From the NCBI GenBank assembly GCA_021789975.1, contig JAJYIT010000010.1, positions 55,044-119,043 on the forward strand: a stretch of DNA of 64,000 nucleotides, in the 5' to 3' direction. How positions within the stretch are numbered: the first letter of the stretch is position 1; each line of letters begins with the position of its first letter. The DNA is from Bacteroidota bacterium (lineage in GTDB: Bacteria; Bacteroidota; Ignavibacteria; Kryptoniales; JAKASW01). Below are positions 20,880 to 30,748 of this stretch, in pieces. The translations under genes and the position numbers were made by a program. The notes under the pieces were generated by a model. The model did not search any database and had not been told where the DNA came from. It was given only the letters and a program-made list of their open reading frames with translations.

Positions 20880-22946
20880 TCAAGGCTCCCTGAGTTTTCC
20901 TGGCGCTTTATTCCATCCGGAAATTCCCGAATATTCCAGCATCTGTTTCGTCAGATCGCAGGGATACTCAATTTTCACATCGATAATTTTACCCTTTGAG
21001 TTCGTTACCGGCCGCAGGTCAGGCATCACAAACCCCGTATATGCCGACATTTTGAATTTCTTCGTTCTCTGCAGTACTTCATCGCGCCATGACGTATTTA
21101 TCTTGAATCCGTAGCTGTCCACCAGCGCTTTCCCGGCTTGAAGATCACCCTCTGCCTTTATTCGCATGATTTCTGCCAGAAGCTTGCCCAATGCTTCGTG
21201 CATCTTCGTGTAGTCGGTGATGTGGAAATAAGTCTTGTTCTTCTTCCGAAGCACCTTGATAGCGTCAGAGTTCTGCATGACAAAATTGACCACCATCTGT
21301 CGGTTCTTCATATGATCTTCTTCGAGCTGGTCCCCCGTCTCGATTCTCCGAAGCTGAAGGAAAACATTCCTGACATAAGCGTCGTACATCGACTTGCCGA
21401 CCTCATCATTTATGACGAGTCCCAGTTTCTGGAGCCTGGGATCGAAGATGTACCACAATGCAACCAGGTCCGCCCTCGCTTCTTCGAGAGTTGAGTAGTA
21501 ACCCGGAAGATGGTCGGCAGGATCGCCCGTCAACGATTCGCTTACCTTCCCGGAACCATGTCCGAGAACTTCGTGCATGGCGGTGTGCAGGTCGTCGGCT
21601 ATTTGCTGATACTTCTTTGCCCTTCTGACTTCGGCATTATCATAGCAAAACTCTTCAAGGAGACCCTTCGGCTCAGAGGCCTTGTATGCTTCCACAACGT
21701 TGTGGATCAGAATACTCTTGGAACCGTACTTTTCACGTATCCGCTGTTCGTTTGGAAGATTGATCCCAATGGCGCTTATTGGGCCAGCGTCTCCGGTCTC
21801 GACAACCACATTAACTACATTAGCGATGGGAGGGTTGACGACCTTTTTCTTGTACTCATCGATCCACGGTGCTCGCTGTTCAAAATACTCGGCGGTCCCG
21901 GCCAGTTTGCGCATCAGTTTTGTCTGCTCCTTGTTCGTGTAATACACCGCCGATTCGAATTTCCCTTTCTGCCCGCGTGAATCCATGTACACTTCGATAA
22001 AACCTGATATGAAATCAACATTCGACGAATCCTTGATCCAACTGATATTGAACCTTTCCCAGTCTTCCGGCTCCCCCGTCTTAAAGTATCTGGTTAACAG
22101 CGAAATAGTGCTCGCCTGATGCTCATCAGCGGCATACTTCGCAGCCATCTCGAGGTTGGAAATCACATCCGATAGTTCTGTAGCGTACATTCCCGCCGAA
22201 ATTTTTTCGCTTCCCGTGCGCCAGACAAGCTCCTCGATTTGTCCGTCCCTGTAAACAACCTTGGAGTTCAGTGGATACTTCTCATTCCCGGCTTTAGCCC
22301 AATCGCTCACACGGTTGCTTGTAAGCCCTTCATAATAATTGTTGGCACTCTTGTCGATAAAATCATGACCCGGCGTTTTGTCGGTCAAAACCGGCATGTA
22401 GTCGGGGTTGAAAATGGCATGTTCAACTTGCTTGAATCTTTGGAGGTAACCTGTACTACCCGGATAAAGCTTCTCATGATTACTGATTGCTGTCTCAAGG
22501 GCCTTCCGGAATTCTTGCGAAGTACAGGAGGGTAAAAACTTCCTAGCGGTCGCATAATCGTACATCCCGTTGTTGATCCAGAAAAGCTTCGTGTATTCAT
22601 GTATTGCTTTGAGAGCCGCCGGCGAGATTCCTTCGGGATGCGAAATGATTTCCTCGCATAGGTCCATGATCGCGAGCGCATGACTGTTTGTCTGGTCGAT
22701 GGCAATTTTGCGGCCTGAGATTGCAACCCTCGACAAGTAGTATGCAAAAATCTTCTCTTTCCTGGTCAGCGACCTGAAATCGTCGGCGTAAAGCTGGACG
22801 GCCCGTGCATTTTTTACTCGCTCCAGTTCATAGACGCGGGCGGGTTTTCTATTACCGTTTGTCTGTGAGAGAGTCATCCCGGTCGTAATGAGTATTGCGG
22901 CTAATGTAACTGAAACACCTCGCTGCATAAGTGCCTCCATCTGCAC
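20880..22946 (-). CDS. Peptidase M49 (dipeptidyl-peptidase III) family protein
   Basis: HEVLGHGSGKVS (HExxGH) with downstream EEARADLVALWY. Confidence 0.93.
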   Translation of the reverse strand: MQMEALMQRGVSVTLAAILITTGMTLSQTNGNRKPARVYELERVKNARAVQLYADDFRSLTRKEKIFAYYLSRVAISGRKIAIDQTNSHALAIMDLCEEIISHPEGISPAALKAIHEYTKLFWINNGMYDYATARKFLPSCTSQEFRKALETAISNHEKLYPGSTGYLQRFKQVEHAIFNPDYMPVLTDKTPGHDFIDKSANNYYEGLTSNRVSDWAKAGNEKYPLNSKVVYRDGQIEELVWRTGSEKISAGMYATELSDVISNLEMAAKYAADEHQASTISLLTRYFKTGEPEDWERFNISWIKDSSNVDFISGFIEVYMDSRGQKGKFESAVYYTNKEQTKLMRKLAGTAEYFEQRAPWIDEYKKKVVNPPIANVVNVVVETGDAGPISAIGINLPNEQRIREKYGSKSILIHNVVEAYKASEPKGLLEEFCYDNAEVRRAKKYQQIADDLHTAMHEVLGHGSGKVSESLTGDPADHLPGYYSTLEEARADLVALWYIFDPRLQKLGLVINDEVGKSMYDAYVRNVFLQLRRIETGDQLEEDHMKNRQMVVNFVMQNSDAIKVLRKKNKTYFHITDYTKMHEALGKLLAEIMRIKAEGDLQAGKALVDSYGFKINTSWRDEVLQRTKKFKMSAYTGFVMPDLRPVTNSKGKIIDVKIEYPCDLTKQMLEYSGISGWNKAPGKLREP

Positions 22947-23003
22947 CCGGTATTGCGGGAAATCATTGCGATGGGGTTACTATGCAGGATTAACAAAATG
23001 AGA

Positions 23004-23390
23004 TCAGGCTCTTGCAGTATGAATCAATCTACCTATGCTGATTACGGTAAGTACAAGCAATACCACGAACATAATCGCCAGCGGCCATTTGCCGAGCTGT
23101 ATGAAGTATCCGGCACTGTCGACGACAGAATATATGACCATGCCGGAAGCAAGCAGGTATGCTCTTCTGGCCCACTGCTTATCTTGAAGCACGCCGATAC
23201 CACTCGCTATTATCACCATCGAAGTCATAAACTCGGCCGCAAGCTGAGAAATAAATTCGAACGGTGCAGACTCCAACTCCGGGACTTGGGCCGTTCCGAG
23301 GAAGAAAGTCCATTGCGCAAGAATCACAATTCCAACCAATATCCCATATAGGCCCGCAAATCTCATTTTCTCTCCCCGCATATTGTTCAC
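23004..23390 (-). CDS. Small multi-pass membrane protein, unknown function
   Basis: About four hydrophobic segments. Confidence 0.6.
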   Translation of the reverse strand: MNNMRGEKMRFAGLYGILVGIVILAQWTFFLGTAQVPELESAPFEFISQLAAEFMTSMVIIASGIGVLQDKQWARRAYLLASGMVIYSVVDSAGYFIQLGKWPLAIMFVVLLVLTVISIGRLIHTARA

Positions 23391-23462
23391 AGCGTCAGCG
23401 TGCCGACCCTCCGCTTACACAACATAGGGAGGGTCGGTCGACGCATTAAGTGCCGCTTAAGA

Positions 23463-24923
23463 CTAAGCTACGGCTTTGACCATCTCGATGAGGAATCTGT
23501 AGAACTTGTCAACGCTTCCAACATCTACACGTTCGTCAGGTGAATGAGGTCCGATGATGGTGGGTCCGAAAGAGATGGTGTCGACCCCGCCTCCCACCCG
23601 GTCATTGATAATCCCGCATTCCAGGCCTGCATGTATCGCCTTAACTTCCGGTTCCTTGCCGTATAAAGTGCTGTACACGTCTTTGGCTTTGGCAAGGACC
23701 GAGGAGTTGACGTTCGGCTGCCAGCCGGGATAACCGTCGCTCGGTTTGATCTTTGCTCCCGCGAGTTTTCCAACCGAGGCAACAACTGATGCAATCATCT
23801 CTTTTTCAGACTCAATCGAACTGCGCTGACTTGTCACAACCGTAACGCCTGCAGCAGCGGTCTTCATGACTGCCAGGTTTGTGGAAGTCTCCACCAGGTC
23901 GGGGATGTCGCTGCTCATTCTGATAACGCCGTGAGGAATTCCGTTCAGAAAATCAAGTACGGCCGTCTTTGACTTATCGTCGAATGCCTGTTTGGCTTTT
24001 CTCCCTTTCTCAACCACAACCTTGACGTCCGGCTCGATACTGTTGAAAGCGTTCTTGAAAATCTTCTCACAGTCAGCCGCAACTTCAGTCACTTTAGCCT
24101 CTTCGGCCTGCGGAACTACGATCGTCGCTTCAGCTTCGCGCGGGATCGCGTTATGTTTGCTGCCACCTTCGAGGGAAACCAGCTTCATTTTGACTTTCCT
24201 GTCAAGCTCCAACAGCGTTCGCGTCATCAGCTTCAGTGCATTGGCACGGCCGAGGTGAATGTCGACTCCCGAATGACCTCCCTTCAAACCGCGGATCATT
24301 ATTTTCAAGCTTACGACTTTGCCTGTGACGGCCTTTCTCTTAACGGGCACCGTCATGGTTGTGTCGAGGCCGCCCGCGCATCCGATATAAAGGACGCCTT
24401 CGTCTTCAGAGTCAAGGTTCATCATAACACTTCCGGTTATGAAGCCGGGCTCGACGTGATTCGCGCCTGTGAGACCTGTTTCCTCATCGATCGTGAAAAG
24501 CCCTTCGATGGGTCCATGGACTAGTGATTTGTCCTCAAGGAGCGACAACAGTGAGGCAACGCCTATGCCGTCGTCGGATCCTAATGTCGTGCCGTCGGCC
24601 TTGAGGAAATCGCCTTCTCGATGAAACTTGATACCGTCTTTCAAGAAATCATGCCGCACTTCCCGGTTTTTCTCACAAACCATGTCAGTGTGTACCTGCA
24701 AAACCACGACTGGCGACCCCTCTTTCCCAAGACTGGCTGGTTTGAAGACTACCACGTTTCCAACTTTGTCCTGTTTGGACTTTAGTCCCATCGATGTCGC
24801 GGTCTTCTTGATATACTCAAGCACAGCCTTCTCATTCTTAGAGCCACGCGGGATCGCACTTATCTCTCTGAAAAAGTGCCAGACTCTTTCCGGTTTCAGA
24901 CCCTGAATAGCTTCTTCATTCAT
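23463..24923 (-). CDS. pepD: Aminoacyl-histidine dipeptidase (PepD-like, M20)
   Basis: VWHFFREISAIPRGSKNEKAV, LGSDDGIGVA, LFTIDEETGLTGA. Confidence 0.95.
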   Translation of the reverse strand: MNEEAIQGLKPERVWHFFREISAIPRGSKNEKAVLEYIKKTATSMGLKSKQDKVGNVVVFKPASLGKEGSPVVVLQVHTDMVCEKNREVRHDFLKDGIKFHREGDFLKADGTTLGSDDGIGVASLLSLLEDKSLVHGPIEGLFTIDEETGLTGANHVEPGFITGSVMMNLDSEDEGVLYIGCAGGLDTTMTVPVKRKAVTGKVVSLKIMIRGLKGGHSGVDIHLGRANALKLMTRTLLELDRKVKMKLVSLEGGSKHNAIPREAEATIVVPQAEEAKVTEVAADCEKIFKNAFNSIEPDVKVVVEKGRKAKQAFDDKSKTAVLDFLNGIPHGVIRMSSDIPDLVETSTNLAVMKTAAAGVTVVTSQRSSIESEKEMIASVVASVGKLAGAKIKPSDGYPGWQPNVNSSVLAKAKDVYSTLYGKEPEVKAIHAGLECGIINDRVGGGVDTISFGPTIIGPHSPDERVDVGSVDKFYRFLIEMVKAVA

Positions 24924-25279
24924 AATATCATCCCCTTCCTGGAGCGAAATGAATTGTTTTTGGAAGTTTCCGGACCCGGCCGCATGTTATGCGGTTGGAT
25001 CCCGATTGTCAAAAGTGATAGAATTTTCTCGACATGCAGAATGAATCTATGCTATGCAAGTGAGAGAAGCAACGGGATGCCAATCTGCGATGGTAATAGC
25101 CTGTTTGAGGATTTGTCTTCCAGCCGTCTTCCTTCATGCCGATTGCCCATATATGACAATGTATAATTGAACGGCATGAAAATCTTCAGGGACAAAAGCC
25201 GTGGCAAAACTGAGACGACGCCAAAGACCGACACGCTTCAGACTCCATGTCCTCCGGCCCTGGTTCTTCTCCGGCCTGG

Positions 25280-25843
25280 TCAGAACTTCGCTATCTCTTC
25301 GAGTTTCTTCATAGTCTCAAAGTTGCGGCTCGTCGTTTCAACCTTGAGTAACTTCTCGGTGACACTGCTGTTGAAGGGAGACTTTGACCATCCTTTGTGA
25401 CAGCTCACATAAATGGTGCTTCCGATTACCTTGAGGTCATCGTCGGTACTTGTGCCCTTCTTAGATAGTCTCCTTAACTCTTCTAACTCGGCCAGCTTTT
25501 CTCTGGTGGGAACTTGCAGCATCAGGGTGAAGTATGTTCTCACGCCCAACGACGAATTGCCAGGTGCGAAGGGGTTTGATGCAATCACTCCTTGTAACTC
25601 TCGCAGACTTCGGACAATAACATTGACTTCGAAACCGAATTTGTTCTTTATACCCTCGATGATCTTCTTCTCCAAAGAAGAAGTCTTCCGCTCTGTCGAT
25701 CTGAAAACCACGTTCCCACTCTGAATGTATGTCTTCACACCACCGAATCCCAGCTTCTCAAAAAGCCGTCTTAAATCAGTCATTGGAATAATCTTGTTCC
25801 CACCAACGTTGATTCCGCGTAAGAAACAGACATAAGTTTCCAT
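25280..25843 (-). CDS. DUF1697 domain-containing protein
   Basis: CFLRGINVGGNKIIPMTDLRRLFEKLGFGGVKTYIQSGNVVF. Confidence 0.93.
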   Translation of the reverse strand: METYVCFLRGINVGGNKIIPMTDLRRLFEKLGFGGVKTYIQSGNVVFRSTERKTSSLEKKIIEGIKNKFGFEVNVIVRSLRELQGVIASNPFAPGNSSLGVRTYFTLMLQVPTREKLAELEELRRLSKKGTSTDDDLKVIGSTIYVSCHKGWSKSPFNSSVTEKLLKVETTSRNFETMKKLEEIAKF

Positions 25844-25926
25844 TCAGTCTAAATTCCGTTTCAAACTTCTAACCATCCACAATTTGATTGGGTCATATGA
25901 TTCCTCAATTTGGATCAATTATTTCC

Positions 25927-26409
25927 TCAAGGTCTTCGTTTAAAAGAATCTTCCAGTCGGTCTTTTGATTTTCGAAGTTGGATGAGCATACAGACAGCAG
26001 TTGTCGGACAGTGATAAACAAACTCCGGAGACGATTTCATCGACTCGTTTTCAATTGCTTTTCTATCGACAATCCTGAAATTCTTTTTGAAGAAGAAATC
26101 CTTCGCCGTCTCGGTTAGGAGGACGACGTTTTGGACTCCCTTTGTTCTTGCCATTTCGAGCATGAAGTCGACAATCTGTGAACCAATTCCACTTTTTTGA
26201 AATCCAGGCCTGACCGCTACCGATCTGAGGAGCGCGTCATCATCATAGAACTCATAGGCAGCAACCCCTACTATGTCTTGATTATCTTCTGCTACATAGT
26301 ATATCGACTCAGCATGTCCTACGGCGTCCGTAGGCAAATGGGTCTCCCGGAGAAGTAGCCGAATGGTATTGAAATCCTTCTGGCGAGCCTCTCTCATTTG
26401 CAGTTTCAT
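25927..26409 (-). CDS. GNAT acetyltransferase, ArsN2-like
   Basis: GNAT core SVAVRPGFQKSGIGSQIVDF; LLTETAKDFFFKKNFRIVDR and CPTTAVCM; overlaps arsR by 4 nt. Confidence 0.8.
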   Translation of the reverse strand: MKLQMREARQKDFNTIRLLLRETHLPTDAVGHAESIYYVAEDNQDIVGVAAYEFYDDDALLRSVAVRPGFQKSGIGSQIVDFMLEMARTKGVQNVVLLTETAKDFFFKKNFRIVDRKAIENESMKSSPEFVYHCPTTAVCMLIQLRKSKDRLEDSFKRRP

Positions 26410-26762
26410 TTCGATTTAACCTTCGTTGAGCAAGTTGTGGAGTTGCAACCGGAAGTGATCTCTTCAAATAGCCTCCCCATCTCGCCTGCAAGTTGAGATC
26501 TTGTCTTCTTGTCAAGACTATAACAAGAAGACGGTTCCTCGACAGTCCAGGTGATGATGCCTGCGTTCTTGAGATCCTTAAGATGCTGGGACACTGTGCC
26601 TTGTGCGAGCGGAAGATGGTCGACGATCTCCGCGCAAACACACGCATCTCGCTGAGAAAGAGTCCGGGGAATCGCTATCCTGGCCGGATGGGCAAGCGCT
26701 TTTCCCCACCGGGACAGCCGTGTGTCCATCGGTTTGAGCTTCTCCATCCGCACTTTTGACAT
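26406..26762 (-). CDS. ArsR/SmtB family repressor
   Basis: Winged helix AQGTVSQHLKDLKNAGI, CVC metal-site motif; start set at MSKVRMEK (AGGA SD). Confidence 0.9.
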   Translation of the reverse strand: MSKVRMEKLKPMDTRLSRWGKALAHPARIAIPRTLSQRDACVCAEIVDHLPLAQGTVSQHLKDLKNAGIITWTVEEPSSCYSLDKKTRSQLAGEMGRLFEEITSGCNSTTCSTKVKSK

Positions 26763-26829
26763 CTCAAATCCTTTTATCGCATCTATACGACAAAAGATAT
26801 CAGGAGGATTCAACTTTGTCAAGAATCTG

Positions 26830-26966
26830 GGTAGTGGCTCAGTTTCAATTCACACGTCACCTCGAACCCTGGACTGACACGCTCCAGGTCAGGCTCGTTT
26901 CGGGGTCTAAAACCAGATGTTGAACCGAGTTCACCATGACGGAATACTTCGAAGTGAGCCAGTACC
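26830..26966. mobile_element. 137-bp non-coding mobile element, copy 1 (element A)
   Basis: GGTAGTGGCTCA...TGAGCCAGTACC TIRs; flanks AGAATCTG / AGAATTTG; about 93% identical to 40985-41121. Confidence 0.85.
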
Positions 26967-26975
26967 AGAATTTGG

Positions 26976-27145
26976 GGTGGTGTCTCAGTTTCAGTCTTGG
27001 GAAAGATTCACATGTACTTGTCTAACCGCGAGGCTCACAAAGGACGCGAGGTGTTCTCATTTATTGATTGTGCCTTTGCGGCCTTCACGTTCTTGGCGGT
27101 TAGTTTTCTATTTCTCGAAAGGATTACTCAAACTGAAACACTACC
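26976..27145. mobile_element. 170-bp related mobile element (element B)
   Basis: TIRs GGTGGTGTCTCAGTTTCAGT / GGTAGTGTTTCAGTTTGAGT; perfect 8-bp direct repeat GAATTTGG on both sides; central palindrome 27023-27102. Confidence 0.75.
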
Positions 27146-27278
27146 GAATTTGGATGATGGGAAAATCAAGATGCGATTGGGAATTCAGCATGTTCTCCCG
27201 AAGGGAGAGACGCTGGCAGCAAAAAATCGATCGTGGATGGGAATGGGCCAGGACGCCGGTTATAGGGAGAGAAGCAGC

Positions 27279-27542
27279 CTACTTTTGTCGGACTACTTTC
27301 ACGAGCATGCCTGCTACCGAATTCATAACCTCATCAGAATTATAGAATCCGCTTTGGATTTTTCCGCGTATCTCAGAAAATTTGGTCTGGTTCTGCGCGT
27401 CGTGAAGCTTCTTCGCCTCAGGAGACAGATCGACTTTGTCCGTCGGGGACTGGGATATTTTGTCTTCTGAAGCGTTCATTTTCTTGGTTACTTCCGGTGA
27501 ATTATCAATTCCGTAACTCGGGTCAATAGGAGTTATTGCCAT
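27279..27542 (-). CDS. flgM: Anti-sigma28 factor FlgM
   Basis: DKVDLSPEAKKLHDAQ, IRGKIQSGFYNSDEVMNSVAGMLV. Confidence 0.88.
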   Translation of the reverse strand: MAITPIDPSYGIDNSPEVTKKMNASEDKISQSPTDKVDLSPEAKKLHDAQNQTKFSEIRGKIQSGFYNSDEVMNSVAGMLVKVVRQK

Positions 27543-27552
27543 GTTATCCTCT

Positions 27553-27936
27553 TTAAAACCGGTTCCGACTGCCGGGATCCTGACCTGCGCCGGGTTGAAC
27601 CGACATTGCTGCGTAGGTCGCTATCCCCTTTGCCCCTCTCGTCTTTGCCAATTCCTTAAGGAGACCGGCGAGGCGGGCATTGATCATTCCGACAGATTCG
27701 GAAACGTCTTTTCCAATTTTAGCCATTGTAGTTTCCAACTCACTCCTTATATCGGAATTCGTGAACGAAACTTTAGCATCTGCAAATTCGCGAAGAGATT
27801 CGACGATTTCAACACGCTTCCCGATTAGGATACTAGAGGCATTGATATCGCCTTCTATGATCTTCTTCTTTATCTCTTCCGAGTTCACAGAAAGCAATCT
27901 GATCAGTTCAGCGACATTCTCTTGGTCACTCTTCAT
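27553..27936 (-). CDS. FlgN-like flagellar chaperone
   Basis: Helical 128-aa protein next to flgM in a flagellar operon; GGAAGGTGGGAC SD before MKSDQ. Confidence 0.55.
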   Translation of the reverse strand: MKSDQENVAELIRLLSVNSEEIKKKIIEGDINASSILIGKRVEIVESLREFADAKVSFTNSDIRSELETTMAKIGKDVSESVGMINARLAGLLKELAKTRGAKGIATYAAMSVQPGAGQDPGSRNRF

Positions 27937-27991
27937 ATGTCCCACCTTCCGGCAAAGTTACATGAAATATGTGCATTGTTCTCCGAGGAGG

Positions 27992-29482
27992 TTAGGCTAC
28001 CATTCCGCTCGACGACATTCCGCTCCAGATGTTGTTCAAATTGGTCTGGGTCTGATTGAGTTGGATCAGCATTTGTTCGTAGGAGGTGTACTTCTGTCTT
28101 ACCGCCTGTGCTTGCAGATTGATATTCGCCTGCATCGACTGGATCATATTGTTCATCGATGTTATCTGATCCTGCGAGCCGTTGATCTGTTGATCCATGG
28201 TGCCGCCGGGCTGGGTGAACTGGGTCAAAAGGTTGTTGAGCTGGACGGCGACGCCCGATGACGAATTAAAAAGATCAATGACCGATTGCGGGTTCGACGT
28301 GACCGCATTGTTGAAAGCCGATTGGTTGCTGATCGACAACGTACCGTCGCTGCCGAGTGTTATCCCGATCTGACTTAGGTTATTCGGATTGCCACTCTGT
28401 GCCGAACCAACCTGTCCCACAACCATGCTCTGCAACGATAGCTGCAGGTTCATGAAAGTCATATCTCCGGCCAACGCGCCGCGAGTCACCGTCGTATTGC
28501 CGCTCGAATCGGTGGATGTAGTATCGGCGATATCGGAATTCAACTCGGACACCGCCGAGTTATAGGCACTGATGAAATTCTGAACTGTAGATTGAACTGA
28601 ATTTGTGTCCGCACCGACCGTGAGAGTCACTGGATTGTCAGTCGCCAGTTGAGTCGAGGCAAGATTCAGCGTAACACATGTCAGTACGTCGGATACACTA
28701 TTGGAGCCCCGGACTATCTGCACGCCGTCCAACGCGAAATTCGCATCGAGCGAGCTTGTTGAGCTGTTTACGTATCCGGCCGTCGTGGAGGTCTCGGCAG
28801 TGCGCTGACTGATCACGCTGCTCGTCCATCCGGTGCTTGCAGCGAGGGTGCCGGTTACATCTGCCACGCCTATTGCATTTGCAGAGCCACTGGTCTTGCT
28901 CTGGAGAACAAGCCTGGCCGTTGAGGAGGTATCATCTACAACTGATGCGGTAACTCCGATGTTGGCTGCGTTTACTGCCGAGGCCATATTTGAAAGCACG
29001 GTAGAATTAGTATCGCCGGAGTTGACTGCAACATTTATGTTCGTGGCCGTCCCGTTAACGGTCACCGAGAAAGTATCTGTCCCTGCGCCCGTTGCGGTTG
29101 AGATATCGGTGTTGGATTGGGTGAACTCGTTGGAGACAAGAGTATCGTTTTTTGCCAGCTGCGTAACCAGTATGCTATGTGTTCCCGGCGTTGCACTCGT
29201 CTCTGCTGTTGCCGTAACGATAGATGAATTCGACGAGGCTACCGTTTCGGCCGACAGAGGGTTGAGCGTCCCGACGGCGGCCAAACTGTTCGCCTGGGAT
29301 TGAAGAGCCTGGAGTTTAGACTTAAGTGACTGGTAGACCGATACCAGAGAGTTGATCTGTGAAACTTGCGATTGCATGTTCACGACAGGCTGACTTATTG
29401 ACTGTACGTACATCGCGACTAACTGGTCAACTCCTGAAGTTGAAGATGCATTGGTGTTAAGCGACGGCATCGATAAGGACAT
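27992..29482 (-). CDS. fliD: Flagellar hook-associated protein 2 (FliD)
   Basis: SGVDQLVAMYVQSISQPVVNMQSQVSQINS N-terminus and QQKYTSYEQ-like C-terminus VRQKYTSYEQMLIQLNQTQ; followed by fliS. Confidence 0.95.
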   Translation of the reverse strand: MSLSMPSLNTNASSTSGVDQLVAMYVQSISQPVVNMQSQVSQINSLVSVYQSLKSKLQALQSQANSLAAVGTLNPLSAETVASSNSSIVTATAETSATPGTHSILVTQLAKNDTLVSNEFTQSNTDISTATGAGTDTFSVTVNGTATNINVAVNSGDTNSTVLSNMASAVNAANIGVTASVVDDTSSTARLVLQSKTSGSANAIGVADVTGTLAASTGWTSSVISQRTAETSTTAGYVNSSTSSLDANFALDGVQIVRGSNSVSDVLTCVTLNLASTQLATDNPVTLTVGADTNSVQSTVQNFISAYNSAVSELNSDIADTTSTDSSGNTTVTRGALAGDMTFMNLQLSLQSMVVGQVGSAQSGNPNNLSQIGITLGSDGTLSISNQSAFNNAVTSNPQSVIDLFNSSSGVAVQLNNLLTQFTQPGGTMDQQINGSQDQITSMNNMIQSMQANINLQAQAVRQKYTSYEQMLIQLNQTQTNLNNIWSGMSSSGMVA

Positions 29483-29496
29483 TTACATTCCTCCTG

Positions 29497-29820
29497 TCAA
29501 GACAACTTGAAAGCCTGTGCCCATGCCGAGCGAAGCTTTCCGATCAACTTCTCAACCTCTTCGAAATTTCCTTTTCGGGCCTGCGCCTGGCAATAGATAT
29601 AAAGCCTGAAGAGACCGAGCGCGACTTCTTTGTAATCGAAGTTGAGAGCTGCTATCAATTGAGTCAGTCCGGCATTGACATTCGACAAGTCGCGCCGCTT
29701 GCTGTTTACTATGATGTAATCATACAACTTCAAAATGAGCGCCACCGGGCTCAAGTTATTGATCTCGTTCTTTTTGTATCCTTTGAAGACTCTATTCTCA
29801 GAATAAGCGACCGTGTCCAT
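29497..29820 (-). CDS. fliS: Flagellar chaperone FliS
   Basis: LSPVALILKLYDYIIVNSKRRDLSNVNAGLTQLIAAL; between fliD and flagellin. Confidence 0.92.
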   Translation of the reverse strand: MDTVAYSENRVFKGYKKNEINNLSPVALILKLYDYIIVNSKRRDLSNVNAGLTQLIAALNFDYKEVALGLFRLYIYCQAQARKGNFEEVEKLIGKLRSAWAQAFKLS

Positions 29821-29881
29821 ATCTCACCTGGTTCCGAATCAATTGCTGGTAAACATCAAAAGACTTAACAACAGACGGAAA

Positions 29882-29906
29882 GCACTCCTCCAGTAGGGAG
29901 GAGTGC
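29882..29906 (-). terminator. Hairpin after flagellin gene
   Basis: GCACTCCTCC-N5-GGAGGAGTGC perfect 10-bp stem. Confidence 0.7.
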
Positions 29907-29920
29907 CTCCATCAGACTGC

Positions 29921-30748
29921 TTACGGGAACAGCTTCAGGATCGTGCTTGGCATAGAGTTAGCCTGTGCCAACTGAGCCATAGCCGTCTGCTCCAATATTT
30001 GGAGCTGTGTAGCGTTCACCTGCGCCTGAGCCACATCGGCATTCATTATCTGACTTTCCGCAGCCTGGGTGTTGGTGATTGAAGTCTGCAACACTTGCTG
30101 CTTGAAGTTCAGACGGGACTCGAGCGAACCAACATACTGCAATTCAGAAGAGACGGTGGTTATAGCGTTATCCACGCTTGTGAGCGCAGCCGCTATGTTC
30201 GCCGTATTCAAACCAGTCAAACCAAGATGACTCGAATCGACAGCAGTGGACAGTGACACCGAAAGAGTATCCCCGGCATCCGCGCCGATCTGGAAACTCT
30301 CGCCGGTGAAAGACGTGTTCAGCAGCGCCTGGCCATTGAAATTCGTCTGGTTTATGGTGTCGCCGATTTCATTCAAGTAATCGTTGACCTGAGTGACGAT
30401 TGCCCCAAGCTCATCGGAACCCAATCCGGCATTTCCGGCCTCAGTCACCAAAGTTTTTATGTTGACGAGGATGTTGTTGATCGCCTGTAGTCCGCCTTCT
30501 GCTGTTGACAGAACGCTCTGAGCGTCACCAACGTTGGTAAGAGCCTGGCTCAACCCCGCTGTACGAGCCTGAAGTTTCGTCCCGATCGTGTACCCGGCAG
30601 GATCGTCTCCCGCGCTGTTGATACGCTGGCCGGTAGCGAGTTGAAGCTCGTAAGTATTGAGATGTTGGTTAATAGTGTTGAGCGCGTTGTACGCGTTCAT
30701 AGCGCCGATGTTGGTCGCTATGCGGAACCCGCTAGTGAAGTCCGCCAT
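29921..30748 (-). CDS. Flagellin
   Basis: RIATNIGAMNAYNALNTINQHLNTYELQLATGQRINSAGDDPAGY...ADVAQAQVNATQLQILEQTAMAQLAQANSMPSTILKLF. Confidence 0.97.
   Translation of the reverse strand: MADFTSGFRIATNIGAMNAYNALNTINQHLNTYELQLATGQRINSAGDDPAGYTIGTKLQARTAGLSQALTNVGDAQSVLSTAEGGLQAINNILVNIKTLVTEAGNAGLGSDELGAIVTQVNDYLNEIGDTINQTNFNGQALLNTSFTGESFQIGADAGDTLSVSLSTAVDSSHLGLTGLNTANIAAALTSVDNAITTVSSELQYVGSLESRLNFKQQVLQTSITNTQAAESQIMNADVAQAQVNATQLQILEQTAMAQLAQANSMPSTILKLFP

Noticed and set aside
26997-27470. 157-aa plus-strand ORF
   Set aside because: Runs through repeat element B and is antisense to flgM; not a convincing gene
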